Shown here: positions 10,598-19,393 of the stretch, piece by piece
Layout of the letters: the number at the start of each line of letters is the position of its first letter
Position numbering within the stretch: position 1 is the first letter of the stretch
Origin: an uncultured Craurococcus sp.
GTDB taxonomy: Bacteria > Pseudomonadota > Alphaproteobacteria > Acetobacterales > Acetobacteraceae
Direction: 5' to 3'
Assembly (NCBI GenBank): GCA_902805545.1
Contig: CADCTD010000049.1
Coordinates: 124,001 to 188,000, forward strand
Length of the DNA: 64,000 nt
Program-made: the position numbers and the translations under genes
The notes under the pieces: model-generated
What the model was told of the DNA's origin: nothing
What the model saw: only the letters and a program-made list of their open reading frames with translations
Database searches by the model: none

Positions 10598-12010
10598 CTA
10601 GTTCGAGGGCAGCACCTTCCCGGGATTCATGAGGCCCTGCGGGTCGAGCGTCGCCTTGATGCGCCGCATCAGCTCCAGCGCCAGAGGGTCCTTCAGCGCC
10701 TGCATCGCCTGCAGCTTGCTGGTGCCGATGCCGTGCTCGGCGCTGAAGCTGCCGCCGAGCGAGACGGCGATCTCGTTGACCACCATGTCGGCGCCGGCGG
10801 CGCGGCTGGCCCATTCCGCATGGGTGAGGCCGGGCGGCGCCTTCAGGCTGACATGGATGTTGCCGTCGCCGGCATGGCCGATGGCGAACATCCGCCCGTC
10901 CGGCCAGCGCTCCGCCAGGGCCGCCTCGGTGCGGGCGAGGAAGGCCGGCACGGCGGAGACGGGCACGGCGGTGTCGGTCGGGATCGAGGGGCCGTCCATG
11001 CGGCCGAATTCCGGGAAGTCCTCGCGGATGCGCCAGAAGGCAAGGCGCTGCGCCTCGCTCTCGGCGGGGACGGCATCGGTGCATTCGCCGGCCTCGAGCG
11101 CGCCCTCCAGCGCCGTCTCCAGCATGGCGCGGACGGGCACGGCCGGGTGCGGCGCGGCGAGCTCCACCATGACGTACCAGGGGCTCTCCAGCGGCAACGG
11201 CAGGCGGAGCTGCGGGCCGTGGCGGGCGACCATCTCGAGGCAGAGGCGGTTCATCAGCTCGAAGGCGACCAGCTCCGCCCCCGCGCCCTGCATGCGGCCG
11301 AGCAGCGAGAGCGCGGCATCCGGCGAGGGCACGGCGAGGAAGGCGGTCTCGACCGCGCGCATCGGCGGCACCATGCGGAGCGCGGCGGCGGTGATGACGC
11401 CGAGCGTGCCCTCCGCGCCGATGAAGAGGTGGCGCAGCGCATAGCCGCTATTGTCCTTCCGCACGCGGCGGAGGTCGTTCAGCACACGTCCGTCGGCGAG
11501 CACCACCTCGAGGCCGAGCACCAGCTCCCGCGCATTACCCCAGCGGATGGTGCGGATGCCGCCTGCATTGGTGCCGAGCATGCCGCCGATCTGCGCCGTG
11601 CCCTGGGCGCCCCAGGCGATGGGGAAGAGCCGGTCCACCTCCGCCGCCGCCTGCTGCACCTGCTGCACCACGCATCCGGCCTCGGCGACGAGGGAGAAGT
11701 CGCGCGCATCGACGTCGCGGATGCGGTTCAGCCGCTCGAGGCTGAGGACGATGGAGCGCGGCTCGCCCGGCCGCGCCACCGCGGCGCCCGCGAGTCCGGT
11801 GCGCCCGCCTGCCGGCACCACCGGGATGGCGGCCTCGCTGGCCAGGCGCACGGCGGCGGAGACCTCCGCCACGGTGCCGGGCTTCAGCACGGCGATCGGC
11901 ATGGCGCGGGAGGTGCCTCGCCAGTCGACGGCATAGGGCGCCATGTCCGCCGGGTCGGTCAGGCAGTTTCTTGGGCCGAGGGCTTCGGCCAGGGCATCGA
12001 GCACGGGCAT
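10598..12010 (-). CDS. FAD-binding oxidase, D-lactate/glycolate dehydrogenase (GlcD) type
   Basis: A 470-residue PCMH-type flavoprotein. The N-terminal FAD domain shows VPAGGRTGLAGAAVA and GTNAGGIRTIRWGNAREL. The C-terminal substrate/metal domain shows HAGDGNIHVSL, EHGIGTSKL and the usual ending PQGLMNPGKVLP. It probably oxidises a D-2-hydroxy acid such as D-lactate, D-2-hydroxyglutarate or glycolate, passing electrons to quinone or cytochrome c. The reading frame continues 35 codons further upstream, but the ATG at 12010 gives the family N-terminus (MPVLDALAEALG). It is divergent from the GMC oxidoreductase across 94 bases. Confidence 0.87.
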   Translation of the reverse strand: MPVLDALAEALGPRNCLTDPADMAPYAVDWRGTSRAMPIAVLKPGTVAEVSAAVRLASEAAIPVVPAGGRTGLAGAAVARPGEPRSIVLSLERLNRIRDVDARDFSLVAEAGCVVQQVQQAAAEVDRLFPIAWGAQGTAQIGGMLGTNAGGIRTIRWGNARELVLGLEVVLADGRVLNDLRRVRKDNSGYALRHLFIGAEGTLGVITAAALRMVPPMRAVETAFLAVPSPDAALSLLGRMQGAGAELVAFELMNRLCLEMVARHGPQLRLPLPLESPWYVMVELAAPHPAVPVRAMLETALEGALEAGECTDAVPAESEAQRLAFWRIREDFPEFGRMDGPSIPTDTAVPVSAVPAFLARTEAALAERWPDGRMFAIGHAGDGNIHVSLKAPPGLTHAEWASRAAGADMVVNEIAVSLGGSFSAEHGIGTSKLQAMQALKDPLALELMRRIKATLDPQGLMNPGKVLPSN

Positions 12011-12104
12011 GGCGGACAGTCTCAGGCCCCTCCCCTGCCCCCGCAAGCCCCTTGGCGCGCGGGTGCAACAAGGCTTCACTGTGCACAATGTGGGAGGAAC
12101 GAGG

Positions 12105-13730
12105 ATGAGCGACAACGTGCCGGCGAGCGCCGACTATGTCGTGGTGGGCGCCGGCTCGGCCGGCTGTGCGGTGGCGGCGCGGCTCTCGGAGGATCCATCG
12201 GTGCGGGTCGTGCTGCTGGAGGCTGGCTCGCGGGACTGGAACCCCTGGCTGCATGTGCCGATCGGCTATGCCAAGACCATGTACCACCCGACCCTCTCCT
12301 GGAACCTGACGACCGAGCCGGAGCCGGAGCTGGAGGGGCGCCGCGTGCCCTGGCCGCGCGGCCGGGTCCTCGGCGGTTCCTCGGCCATCAACGGCCTGCT
12401 CTATGTGCGGGGGCAGCACGAGGATTACGACCACTGGCGGCAGCTCGGCTGCACCGGCTGGTCCTTCGAGGACGTGCTGCCCTATTTCCGCCGGGCCGAG
12501 GACCAGGAGCGGGGCGAGAGCCGGCTGCATGGCACCGGCGGGCCGCTCGCCGTCAGCGACCTGCGCGACCGGAACCCGCTGGCGCAGTCCTTCGTCGACG
12601 CCGCGGTCGAGCTCGGCTTCCCGCGCAACGAGGATTTCAATGGCGAGACGCAGGAAGGCGCGGGCTTCTACCAGACGACCTCGCGCAAGGGTTGGCGGGT
12701 GAGCGCCGCGACCGCCTACCTGAAGCCGGCGCGGGGGCGGCCCAACCTCACCGTCGTCGCCGATGCGCACAGCACCGGTCTGCTGATGGAAGGGCGGCGC
12801 GCGGCCGGCATGCGCTTCCGCCGGCATGGCGCGATGCTGACCGTGCGGGCGGAGCGGGAGGTGATCCTGTGCGGCGGCGCCATCGCCTCGCCGCAGCTGC
12901 TGATGCTCTCGGGGATCGGGCCGGCCGAGCATCTGCAGGAGATGGGCATCGAGGTGGTGCAGGACCTGCCCACGGTCGGGGGCAACTTGCAGGACCATTT
13001 CCAGGCGCGACTGGCCTTCCGGGTCAACAAGCCCGTCAGCATGAACACGCGGACGCGGAGCCTCTGGGGTCAGTTCCTGATGGGGGCGGAATTCGCGCTG
13101 CGCCGCACCGGGCCGCTGACGGTGAGCGCGGGCACGGCCGGCCTCTTCGCCCGCGTGCTGCCGGGCAGCGCGACGCCCGACGTGCAGTACCACTTCCTGC
13201 CCTTCAGCGCCGAGAAGAGCATGCAGCAGCTGCATCCATTCCCTGGCATGACGATCAGCGCCTGCCAGCTGCGGCCGGAGAGCCGGGGCACAATCACCCT
13301 CGCCAGCCCGGACCCGGAGGCGAAGGCGCGCATCCGGGCCAACTACCTCGCCACCGAGACCGACCGGCGCTGCATGGTCGAGGGGATCAAGCTCGGGCGG
13401 CGGCTGGCGCAGACCCGGGCGCTCGGGCAATGGGTGGAGCAGGAGATCGTGCCTGGCGAGGCGACGGCGAGCGACGAGGAGATCCTCGCCTTCATCCGCC
13501 AGACCGGCATCACGATCTACCACCCGAGCGGCACCTGCCGCATGGGCGGCGATCCGGCGAGCGTGGTCGATCCGGAGCTTCGGGTGCGCGGGACCGAGGG
13601 GCTGCGCGTCGCCGATGCCTCGATCATGCCGACGGTCGTCTCGGGCAACACCAATGCCCCGGCCATCATGATCGGCGAGAAATGCGCCGACCTGGTGAAG
13701 GCGGCGGCGCGGGTGCGGCTGGCGGCCTAG
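12105..13730 (+). CDS. GMC-family FAD oxidoreductase (choline/alcohol dehydrogenase-like)
   Basis: A 541-residue glucose-methanol-choline oxidoreductase. The Rossmann motif is VVGAGSAGCAVAARLSE near the N-terminus. GMC signature 1 (GRVLGGSSAINGLLYVRG) and signature 2 (GGAIASPQLLMLSGIGP) are both intact. The C-terminal catalytic His lies in YHPSGTCRMG, followed by GNTNAPAIMIGEKCADL. The start at 12105 follows GGAGG and GAGG. It oxidises an alcohol using FAD; the substrate is not readable. No choline/betaine genes are nearby, so BetA is not assumed. Confidence 0.88.
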   Translation: MSDNVPASADYVVVGAGSAGCAVAARLSEDPSVRVVLLEAGSRDWNPWLHVPIGYAKTMYHPTLSWNLTTEPEPELEGRRVPWPRGRVLGGSSAINGLLYVRGQHEDYDHWRQLGCTGWSFEDVLPYFRRAEDQERGESRLHGTGGPLAVSDLRDRNPLAQSFVDAAVELGFPRNEDFNGETQEGAGFYQTTSRKGWRVSAATAYLKPARGRPNLTVVADAHSTGLLMEGRRAAGMRFRRHGAMLTVRAEREVILCGGAIASPQLLMLSGIGPAEHLQEMGIEVVQDLPTVGGNLQDHFQARLAFRVNKPVSMNTRTRSLWGQFLMGAEFALRRTGPLTVSAGTAGLFARVLPGSATPDVQYHFLPFSAEKSMQQLHPFPGMTISACQLRPESRGTITLASPDPEAKARIRANYLATETDRRCMVEGIKLGRRLAQTRALGQWVEQEIVPGEATASDEEILAFIRQTGITIYHPSGTCRMGGDPASVVDPELRVRGTEGLRVADASIMPTVVSGNTNAPAIMIGEKCADLVKAAARVRLAA

Positions 13731-13790
13731 GGCGGTCACCCCGGCTCGCGGACACCGCTCCGGCCTCGGGTCTCCCCAAGCAGATTCCGG

Positions 13791-14729
13791 TCAGGTGGGA
13801 TCACCCGATCCGGGTTTGCTCTGGCCTGCCTCGGCCAGGTGGAGCACGCGGCTGTGCAACGCCTGACCGAGCGCCTGCTCCGCGGCGCGTCCGGCGCGGT
13901 GCAGCGCCGCCGGATCGAGGCCAGTGCCGAGGCCCATGGCTGCGAGCGCCGCGGCCAGATCCTCGGCGCAGCAGGCGCCGCCGGCGCCGCCGAGCGCGGC
14001 ATCGGCCTCGGCCAGGCCCGATTCGATCGCGGCCAGGGTATTGGCGATGGCGGTGCCGCGCCGGTCGCTGAAGCGGGCGATGAAGCTGGCGGTCGGCAGG
14101 CCGCCATGCAGCCAGCCGATCAGGTCGCGGACGCGGGGCGGCGTGGCGGCGCCCTCGGCATCGGCGATGGCGATGCGGCTGATGCCCTGCTCGGCCAGGC
14201 GCTCCGCATCGGCCAGCACCCCGGCAGGCTCGGCCCCCTCGGCGAAGGCGGCGTCGATGCTGGCGCAGAGGGTGAAGCGGCCGCGCGCCTGGGCCGCCAT
14301 CTCGCCGATCCTGCTCCAGCGGGCGGCGCGGTCCTCGCCGAGGAGCGCCTCGGCGGCGGCGTCGGTGGCGGCGATGGGAAGCAGCACCTCCTCCGGACCC
14401 CAGCCGCCGTCCTGCGCGACCAGGGCGCGGCGGATGGCCATCAGGTCGGGACACAGGACCTGCCAGACGATGCCAGGCCGCCGCGGCGCGCCACGCAGCA
14501 GCACCTCCGCATCGGCGAAGCCCGGGAAGCGGGCAGGATCGCGCAGGCTGGTGAGGCCGATACGGCGGTAGCCGGCCTCGACCATGGCGGCGGCGAGGGC
14601 GAGGCGCGCCTCGCTCGGCAGCGGCGGGCCCTCGCTCAGCAGGCAATCGCCGAGGAGGATCTCGGCGGCGGCCGGGGCGGCGGCGCCGGTGATCTCTTCC
14701 AGCTCGGCAAGACTCGGCAGGTCACTCAT
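13791..14729 (-). CDS. HMG-CoA lyase-like protein lacking catalytic residues
   Basis: A 312-residue protein whose whole length follows the TIM-barrel pattern of hydroxymethylglutaryl-CoA lyases, but with the active site erased. The metal-binding stretch usually AVHCHDTYGQALAN reads IARFSDRRGTAIAN, so both histidines are gone. The usual GPRDGLQ motif reads LGDCLLSEG. The [20 protein letters not shown] loop is shortened to GAGGACCAEDL, removing the Asn ligand. The flanking framework (NTLAAIESGLAEAD, GLGTGLD) is still clear and the frame is intact, so this is a maintained pseudoenzyme or a diverged enzyme, not a broken gene. It lies 63 bases downstream of the orphan response regulator on the same strand. 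Confidence 0.6.
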   Translation of the reverse strand: MSDLPSLAELEEITGAAAPAAAEILLGDCLLSEGPPLPSEARLALAAAMVEAGYRRIGLTSLRDPARFPGFADAEVLLRGAPRRPGIVWQVLCPDLMAIRRALVAQDGGWGPEEVLLPIAATDAAAEALLGEDRAARWSRIGEMAAQARGRFTLCASIDAAFAEGAEPAGVLADAERLAEQGISRIAIADAEGAATPPRVRDLIGWLHGGLPTASFIARFSDRRGTAIANTLAAIESGLAEADAALGGAGGACCAEDLAAALAAMGLGTGLDPAALHRAGRAAEQALGQALHSRVLHLAEAGQSKPGSGDPT

Positions 14730-14792
14730 CTCGCGCGTCCTCCGGCGGGCGCAACATGCTGCGGCCCGGCCGGAGGACTGGCAAGATGCGCC

Positions 14793-15509
14793 TCAGGCGT
14801 GGCCGGCGCCGAGGGCGGCGGCGGCGATCTTGTAGCCGCCCGCCTCGGTCAGCAGCAGCCGCGCCTGGGAGGGATCGGGCTCGATCTTCTGGCGCAGGCG
14901 ATAGACATGCGTCTCGAGCGTATGGGTGGTGACGGCGCTGTTGTAGCCCCAGACCTCGTTCAGAAGCACCTGCCGGCCGACCGGCTTGCCGCCGGCGCGG
15001 TAGAGGAATTTCAGGATTGCGCATTCCTTGTCGGTCAGGCGGATGCGGCGGTTGCGCGCCGGCTCCATCAGCGTCCGCACGCTAGGGCGGAACATGTAGG
15101 GCCCGATGGAGAAGACGGCATCCTCGCTGTTGTCGAAGATGCGGAGCTGGGCGCGGACCCGGGCGAGCAGCTCCGGCAGGCGGAAGGGCTTGGCGATGTA
15201 GTCGTTGGCGCCCGAATCGAGGCCGCGGACGACATCCTGCTCGCCATCGGCGCCGGTCAGCATGATGACGGGCATGCGGCGGCCGTCGCGGCGGAGCTTG
15301 GCGCAGAAGTCGCGGCCATCGGCATCGGGCAGGCCGATGTCGAGGAGGATGGCATCGTAGCGCGCATTCGCATCGGCGAGCTTGGCTTCCGCCTCGCTGG
15401 CGCTCTCGGCCTCGTCGGCCGTGAAGTCGCCGTTGAGTGCGAGCTGCTCGGCCAATGTGGCGCGCAGGGCGGCGTCGTCCTCAACGATCAGGATGGGGCG
15501 CGGCGTCAT
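14793..15509 (-). CDS. OmpR-family response regulator, orphan
   Basis: A 238-residue two-component regulator. The receiver domain (residues 5-118) has the acidic pair Asp11-Asp12, phosphoacceptor Asp57, Thr85 and Lys107. A winged-helix DNA-binding domain (about 135-232) ends in VTTHTLETHVYRLRQKIE and LLLTEAGGYKI. The frame is open to 15650, but the ATG at 15509 lies five bases after GGAGG; the adjacent ATG at 15512 is too close to that site. No histidine kinase gene is adjacent. The target genes are unknown; the HMG-CoA-lyase-like gene downstream may be in its transcription unit. Confidence 0.88.
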   Translation of the reverse strand: MTPRPILIVEDDAALRATLAEQLALNGDFTADEAESASEAEAKLADANARYDAILLDIGLPDADGRDFCAKLRRDGRRMPVIMLTGADGEQDVVRGLDSGANDYIAKPFRLPELLARVRAQLRIFDNSEDAVFSIGPYMFRPSVRTLMEPARNRRIRLTDKECAILKFLYRAGGKPVGRQVLLNEVWGYNSAVTTHTLETHVYRLRQKIEPDPSQARLLLTEAGGYKIAAAALGAGHA

Positions 15510-15546
15510 CATAGCCTCCGGTCGGGGGTCGGTACCAAGGAACTCG

Positions 15547-15563
15547 ATTGGCTTGCGGCCAAT
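15547..15563. promoter_or_regulatory. Inverted repeat ATTGGC-N5-GCCAAT
   Basis: Perfect 6-base arms at 15547-15552 and 15558-15563 with a 5-base spacer, 38 bases upstream of the response regulator start. The size and spacing suit an operator for a dimeric regulator, possibly autoregulation, but this is inferred from symmetry only. Confidence 0.35.
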
Positions 15564-15825
15564 GCCGCTTTTCAACCTATTGGATTCATTGCGCCGTTCT
15601 TGCAGGTGCACAATGGAATGTTTGCCCGGCGCCGGACACGATGCTGTCAAACAACGAAGCGATGGCCCGATGCATGGTCAGGAGTTCATGCCTCGTCGTC
15701 CAAAGATCGAGTGGATGCGGTAACGTCACTGTTGCGATACGTGCCGTAAGGCCAAGGGATGCACCGGGTCCATCGAGGCACGGACAGTTGATCAATTGCC
15801 AGGCAGGCTCGACAGGTCGCTTGGG

Positions 15826-15842
15826 GCCGGCATGATGCCGGC
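15826..15842. promoter_or_regulatory. 17-base near-perfect palindrome before the RraA-type gene
   Basis: GCCGGCAT and ATGCCGGC (15826-15833 and 15835-15842) form perfect 8-base arms around a single G, 26 bases before the ATG at 15869. It could be an operator or a hairpin in the leader. A GC-rich palindrome of this length can also arise by chance. Confidence 0.35.
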
Positions 15843-15868
15843 TGCACGACCCGAAGGGGGAACAGCCC

Positions 15869-16543
15869 ATGACACTCGGCTTCCGAATCCGGCCGGTGAC
15901 GAGCCGCGTCGACCCGGCGCTCTGCGCCCGCGCCCTCGCCGTCCCCGCGGCGAATATCGGAGATGTGGTGAACCGCATGCAGACCATGCGCGGCGGTTTC
16001 CGCGCCTTCGGCGGCAAGCTCGCCGTGGCGGGGCCGGCCTTCACCGTGCGGGCGCGCTCCGGCGACAACTTGATGCTGCACCGGGCGATCGACATGGCCG
16101 AGGCGGGCGACGTCATCGTCGTCGATGGCGGCGGCGATCTCGACATCGCCATCACCGGCGAGCTGATGATGGGCTGGGCGGCGCGGCGGGGGATCGCGGC
16201 CGTCATCGTCGATGGCGCGGTGCGCGATGCGGCACAGCTCGGCGAGCTGCCCATCGGCATCTGGGCCAGGGGCATCACGCCCTCGGGGCCGTACAAGGAC
16301 GGTCCGGGCGAGATCGGCTATCCGGTCGCCTGCGGCGGGCAGGTGGTGATGCCCGGCGACCTCGTCATGGCGGATGAGGATGGCGTCGTCGTGCTGCCGG
16401 CGGCCGATGCCGCGGCGGCGGTTGCGGCCGCCGAGGCGCATCAGGCGAAGGAGGCCCAGGCGCAGCGGGCGATCGACGGCGGGACATGGGAGCGGGACTG
16501 GGTGGTGGCCTCGCTGCAGGCCAAGGGCTGCTCCGGGGCCTGA
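15869..16543 (+). CDS. RraA-family aldolase-like protein
   Basis: A 224-residue member of the RraA / 4-hydroxy-4-methyl-2-oxoglutarate aldolase family. It has the GDNLMLHRAID and VIDGAVRD motifs (the Arg-Asp pair binds substrate/metal in the aldolases) and the late GYPVACGGQVVMPGDLVMAD stretch. Such proteins are often annotated as RNase E inhibitors, but the intact aldolase motifs make a class II pyruvate aldolase or oxaloacetate decarboxylase role more likely. GGGGGA precedes the start. It is a single gene with its own upstream palindrome. Confidence 0.8.
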   Translation: MTLGFRIRPVTSRVDPALCARALAVPAANIGDVVNRMQTMRGGFRAFGGKLAVAGPAFTVRARSGDNLMLHRAIDMAEAGDVIVVDGGGDLDIAITGELMMGWAARRGIAAVIVDGAVRDAAQLGELPIGIWARGITPSGPYKDGPGEIGYPVACGGQVVMPGDLVMADEDGVVVLPAADAAAAVAAAEAHQAKEAQAQRAIDGGTWERDWVVASLQAKGCSGA

Positions 16544-16613
16544 GCCCGGAAGACCGTAACCATTTTGTAATGATGCACGATCTAGCCTGCCGTCCCCGGC
16601 AAGGAACAGGCTC

Positions 16614-18683
16614 GTGCGCGTTCGGACCCTCTTTCTCCTCGGTTTCGCCATAGTCTCCGTTCCCGGACTGGCTACGACGGCCTGGGTGGCCGGCACGGCG
16701 TGGACCCGCTGGTCCGATGCGCGCTCCGCCGAGGCGAACACACGGGCGATCAGCGCCTTGCAACGGGCCCAGACGGCGGTCGTCACCGAGATCGGCGTGC
16801 TCCTGGCCGCGAGCCTCGCCGCCCAGCCGGATCGGGAGGCCCTGGCCCGCGGCGCCCAGGCCACCGACCACCTGATCGAGGCGGCGCGGCGGAGCCTGGC
16901 CGACTCGAGCGGCGACGAACGCCCGGCGCTGGAGGCGCGGAGCGCGCTGACGGAGCTGCGCCGGCGGCTCGACGGGCTGCTCGGCAAGCCACCAGCGGAG
17001 CGTGACCCGGACTTCGGCCGGGAGGTCATCGCCCAGCGCTCCGCCCTCGGCGCCCGCCTGGCCAAGCCGGCCGAAGCCGCCGCGCGACGCGTGGCGACGG
17101 AGGCCCCCGCGCTCGCCACGCCCGTCGACATCGCCATGCAGGCCATGGCGATGCGCGAGGCGACGGGTCGGCGCAACCTGATGATGAACAACTGGGTCGC
17201 CGGCCAGGCCATCTCGCTCGAGGACTACGTCACCGCGGAGCGGCTGACCGGCCGGGCCGAGCAGGCCTGGGAGGCGACGAAGGGCAAGCTCGCCATGCTG
17301 CCGGAGGCACCACGCCTGCAGGCCGCCGCGGCCCGGTTGCGCGAGGCCCATGACGGCCGGAATGCGCCGCATTGGGAGCGCCTGCTGCAATGGGGCCGGG
17401 CCCGGGCGACCGGTGAAGCGGTACCCGCCTGGTCCGAGACCGTGGCCGCCTTCCGCGCCTGGAGCGTGCCGGCCCAGGCGGAGATCATCCTGCTGCGGGA
17501 TGCGGCGCTCGACCAGGCTCTCGCGGACAGCGCGGACCTGGCTGAGTCGGGCCGCCGTTGGGTCCTGCTCGCGCTGGCGCTGATGGCGACCGGCGCCGTC
17601 GCCATGCTCGCCTCGGTCTGGCTGCTGTTCCGCCGCGTGGTGCGGCCGCTGCAGGGGATCACAGGCGTCGTCGAGCGCATCGCCGCCGGCGAGTTGGACC
17701 TCGCCGTGCCGGGCATCGGGCGCCAGGACGAGCTGGGCACGATGGCGGGCGCGGTCGAGACGCTGCGCAGCGCCTCGGTCGAGCGCGAGGCCGCTGCGGC
17801 AGCGCGCCTGGCGGAGCGTGCGGCCAAGGCCGAGCAGGCGGAGCGGGTGGGCGCCCTGGTGCGGGGCTTCGAGGCGGAGGCGGCCGAGATGCTCGGTACC
17901 GTCGCCGAGGCTGCAACGGAGCTCGATCGGACGGCCGGCGACATGACGAGCACGGCGCAGCACGGCATGGCTCGCGCGGCGGCCGTCGCCGGCGCCACCG
18001 GGCTGGCGAGCACCAATGTCCAGGCCGTCGCCGCCTCGGTCGAGCAGCTGGCGGCCTCCATCGCCGAGGTCGCCCGGCAGGTGGGTGCCGGAGCGGAGGT
18101 GGCGCGGCGCGCGGCCGACCAGGCCCACGAGACCGACGCCACGGTGCATGGCCTGGCCCAGGCGGCGCAGCGCATCGGCGCGGTGGTGCGGCTGATCAGC
18201 GACATCGCCGGCCAGACCAACCTCCTCGCGCTGAATGCCACCATTGAGGCGGCGCGCGCGGGCGAGGCCGGCAAAGGCTTCGCCGTCGTCGCCTCCGAGG
18301 TGAAGGCGCTCGCCGGGCAGACCGCGCGGGCGACCGAGGAGATCGGCGCGCAGATCGCCGCGATGCAGGGCGAGACGGGGCGGACGGTGGAGGCCATCGC
18401 CAGCATCGCCCGCATCATCGAGACGATCGACAGCACCAGCGCGGCGGTCGCGGCGGCGACGGAGCAGCAGGCGGCGGCAACGCGCGAGATCGGCCGGGCG
18501 GTCGCCGAGGCGGCCTGCGGCACCGGGGAGGCGGCAACGCATGCGGCAGGCATGCAGGAGGAGGCGGAGCGGACCGGAGCCTCGGCGGCCCATCTGCGCC
18601 AGGCCTCGGGCGATCTTTCCCGCCAGGCGGAGCTGATGCGCCATGCGGTCGGCGCCTTTCTCGATCGGCTGCGGGCGGCTTGA
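16614..18683 (+). CDS. Methyl-accepting chemotaxis protein
   Basis: A 689-residue membrane chemoreceptor. A transmembrane segment at residues 5-27 and another around 316-340 bracket a helical periplasmic sensor domain of about 290 residues. A HAMP domain follows (about 340-395). The cytoplasmic signalling tip is visible in [20 protein letters not shown] and [12 protein letters not shown]. It starts with GTG at 16614 after AAGGA. No CheA/CheW/CheR genes are nearby, and no C-terminal NWETF-type tether is present. The ligand is unknown. Confidence 0.92.
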   Translation: MRVRTLFLLGFAIVSVPGLATTAWVAGTAWTRWSDARSAEANTRAISALQRAQTAVVTEIGVLLAASLAAQPDREALARGAQATDHLIEAARRSLADSSGDERPALEARSALTELRRRLDGLLGKPPAERDPDFGREVIAQRSALGARLAKPAEAAARRVATEAPALATPVDIAMQAMAMREATGRRNLMMNNWVAGQAISLEDYVTAERLTGRAEQAWEATKGKLAMLPEAPRLQAAAARLREAHDGRNAPHWERLLQWGRARATGEAVPAWSETVAAFRAWSVPAQAEIILLRDAALDQALADSADLAESGRRWVLLALALMATGAVAMLASVWLLFRRVVRPLQGITGVVERIAAGELDLAVPGIGRQDELGTMAGAVETLRSASVEREAAAAARLAERAAKAEQAERVGALVRGFEAEAAEMLGTVAEAATELDRTAGDMTSTAQHGMARAAAVAGATGLASTNVQAVAASVEQLAASIAEVARQVGAGAEVARRAADQAHETDATVHGLAQAAQRIGAVVRLISDIAGQTNLLALNATIEAARAGEAGKGFAVVASEVKALAGQTARATEEIGAQIAAMQGETGRTVEAIASIARIIETIDSTSAAVAAATEQQAAATREIGRAVAEAACGTGEAATHAAGMQEEAERTGASAAHLRQASGDLSRQAELMRHAVGAFLDRLRAA

Positions 18684-18694
18684 CGGCGCCCGGC

Positions 18695-19147
18695 TCAGCC
18701 CTGGCGCGGCGCGAGCCAGCCCATGCCGGCCCCCGGCTCGGCATCCACGGTCGGCAGGTAGGGCTTGATGTCGAGCAGCGGCGTCCCGCTGGCGCAGTCG
18801 AGATTGCGGACCAGCAGCACGCCAGGCCCGGCGAAGCCCTCGAACTGCACGACGGAGAGGGCGATGGGGTTGGGACGCACCGGCGCGCGGGTGGCGAAGA
18901 CGCCGCGCGGGCCGGCGGCGAAGCGTGGCGTGATGGTCAGGGGCGCCGGCTCGGCGAGATGCATCCAATAGAGCAGGATGAGGTGGGAGAAGCTGTCGAG
19001 CTGGTCGAGGCCGGCGTGGAACTCCTCGGCGATGACAGCCCGGCAGAGCGGGCGCGGATCGGGCAGGCGGCCGTTGCGCGGGCAATCGGCGGGGGTCGGC
19101 CAGGGCGTCTCGACATGGCCGATGGTGGTGAGGGTGAAGCCGGGCAC
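18695..19147 (-). CDS. trmO: tRNA (N6-threonylcarbamoyladenosine37-N6)-methyltransferase TrmO
   Basis: A 150-residue protein of the TrmO/UPF0066 (TsaA-like) family, which methylates t6A37 in some threonine tRNAs using S-adenosylmethionine. The diagnostic motif is FATRAPVRPNPIALS (about residues 85-99), followed by DIKPYLPTVD. It is short for the family, containing only the core beta-barrel domain and lacking the C-terminal extension of the E. coli protein. It is convergent with the chemoreceptor gene (11-base gap). Confidence 0.85.
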   Translation of the reverse strand: MPGFTLTTIGHVETPWPTPADCPRNGRLPDPRPLCRAVIAEEFHAGLDQLDSFSHLILLYWMHLAEPAPLTITPRFAAGPRGVFATRAPVRPNPIALSVVQFEGFAGPGVLLVRNLDCASGTPLLDIKPYLPTVDAEPGAGMGWLAPRQG

Positions 19148-19183
19148 GCGGTGAACATAGGCGGCGCCGCGCGCCGCGGCCAG

Positions 19184-19393
19184 TCAGCGTGCCTGGATGG
19201 CAGGGTTGGGCGGGATGACGGGCGTCGCCGCTGGGCTGCGGTTCGGCAAGGGCGCCTGGATGCCCGGGTCGATGCCCGCCTCGGGGCGGAGCAGCCCGGT
19301 ATTGGCCGCCGGCGCATCGCCGCGGACCGGCCCGGGCGCAGGCCGTTCGGCGCGCTCCGTGCAGGCGGCAAGCAGGGGCAGGGCGAGGATCAT
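19184..19393 (-). CDS. Small lipoprotein
   Basis: A 69-residue predicted lipoprotein: a short hydrophobic start (MILALPLLAAC) ends in a LAAC lipobox, and the remainder is a Pro/Ala-rich, probably disordered tail. Its ATG overlaps the TGA of the CoA-transferase gene as ATGA, which suggests coupled translation; an in-frame ATG at 19405 is an alternative. It has no recognised family. Function unknown. Confidence 0.55.
   Translation of the reverse strand: MILALPLLAACTERAERPAPGPVRGDAPAANTGLLRPEAGIDPGIQAPLPNRSPAATPVIPPNPAIQAR

Larger units (their letters stand above)
15510..15868. promoter_or_regulatory. AT-richer divergent intergenic region
   Basis: 359 bases between the response regulator (minus) and the RraA-type gene (plus), visibly less GC-rich than the coding DNA. 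No coding frame looks real. It contains two short inverted repeats, listed separately, and the palindrome TTGATCAA at 15788-15795. Promoters for both flanking genes presumably lie here, but no confident -35/-10 pair was identified. Confidence 0.5.

Noticed and set aside
12105-13730. Choline dehydrogenase BetA
   Set aside because: GMC enzymes are too similar to assign substrate by motif, and no betaine aldehyde dehydrogenase, BetI or choline transporter gene is nearby.
10733-14071. 1112-codon plus-strand frame spanning the FAD oxidase and GMC oxidoreductase
   Set aside because: It crosses two divergent, well-identified genes in the wrong frame and reads as low-complexity Arg/Gly/Ala sequence.
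15869-16543. Calling the RraA-family gene an RNase E inhibitor
   Set aside because: The protein keeps the Arg-Asp and GDN motifs of the aldolase branch, and genuine RraA regulators cannot be separated by eye, so only the family was named.
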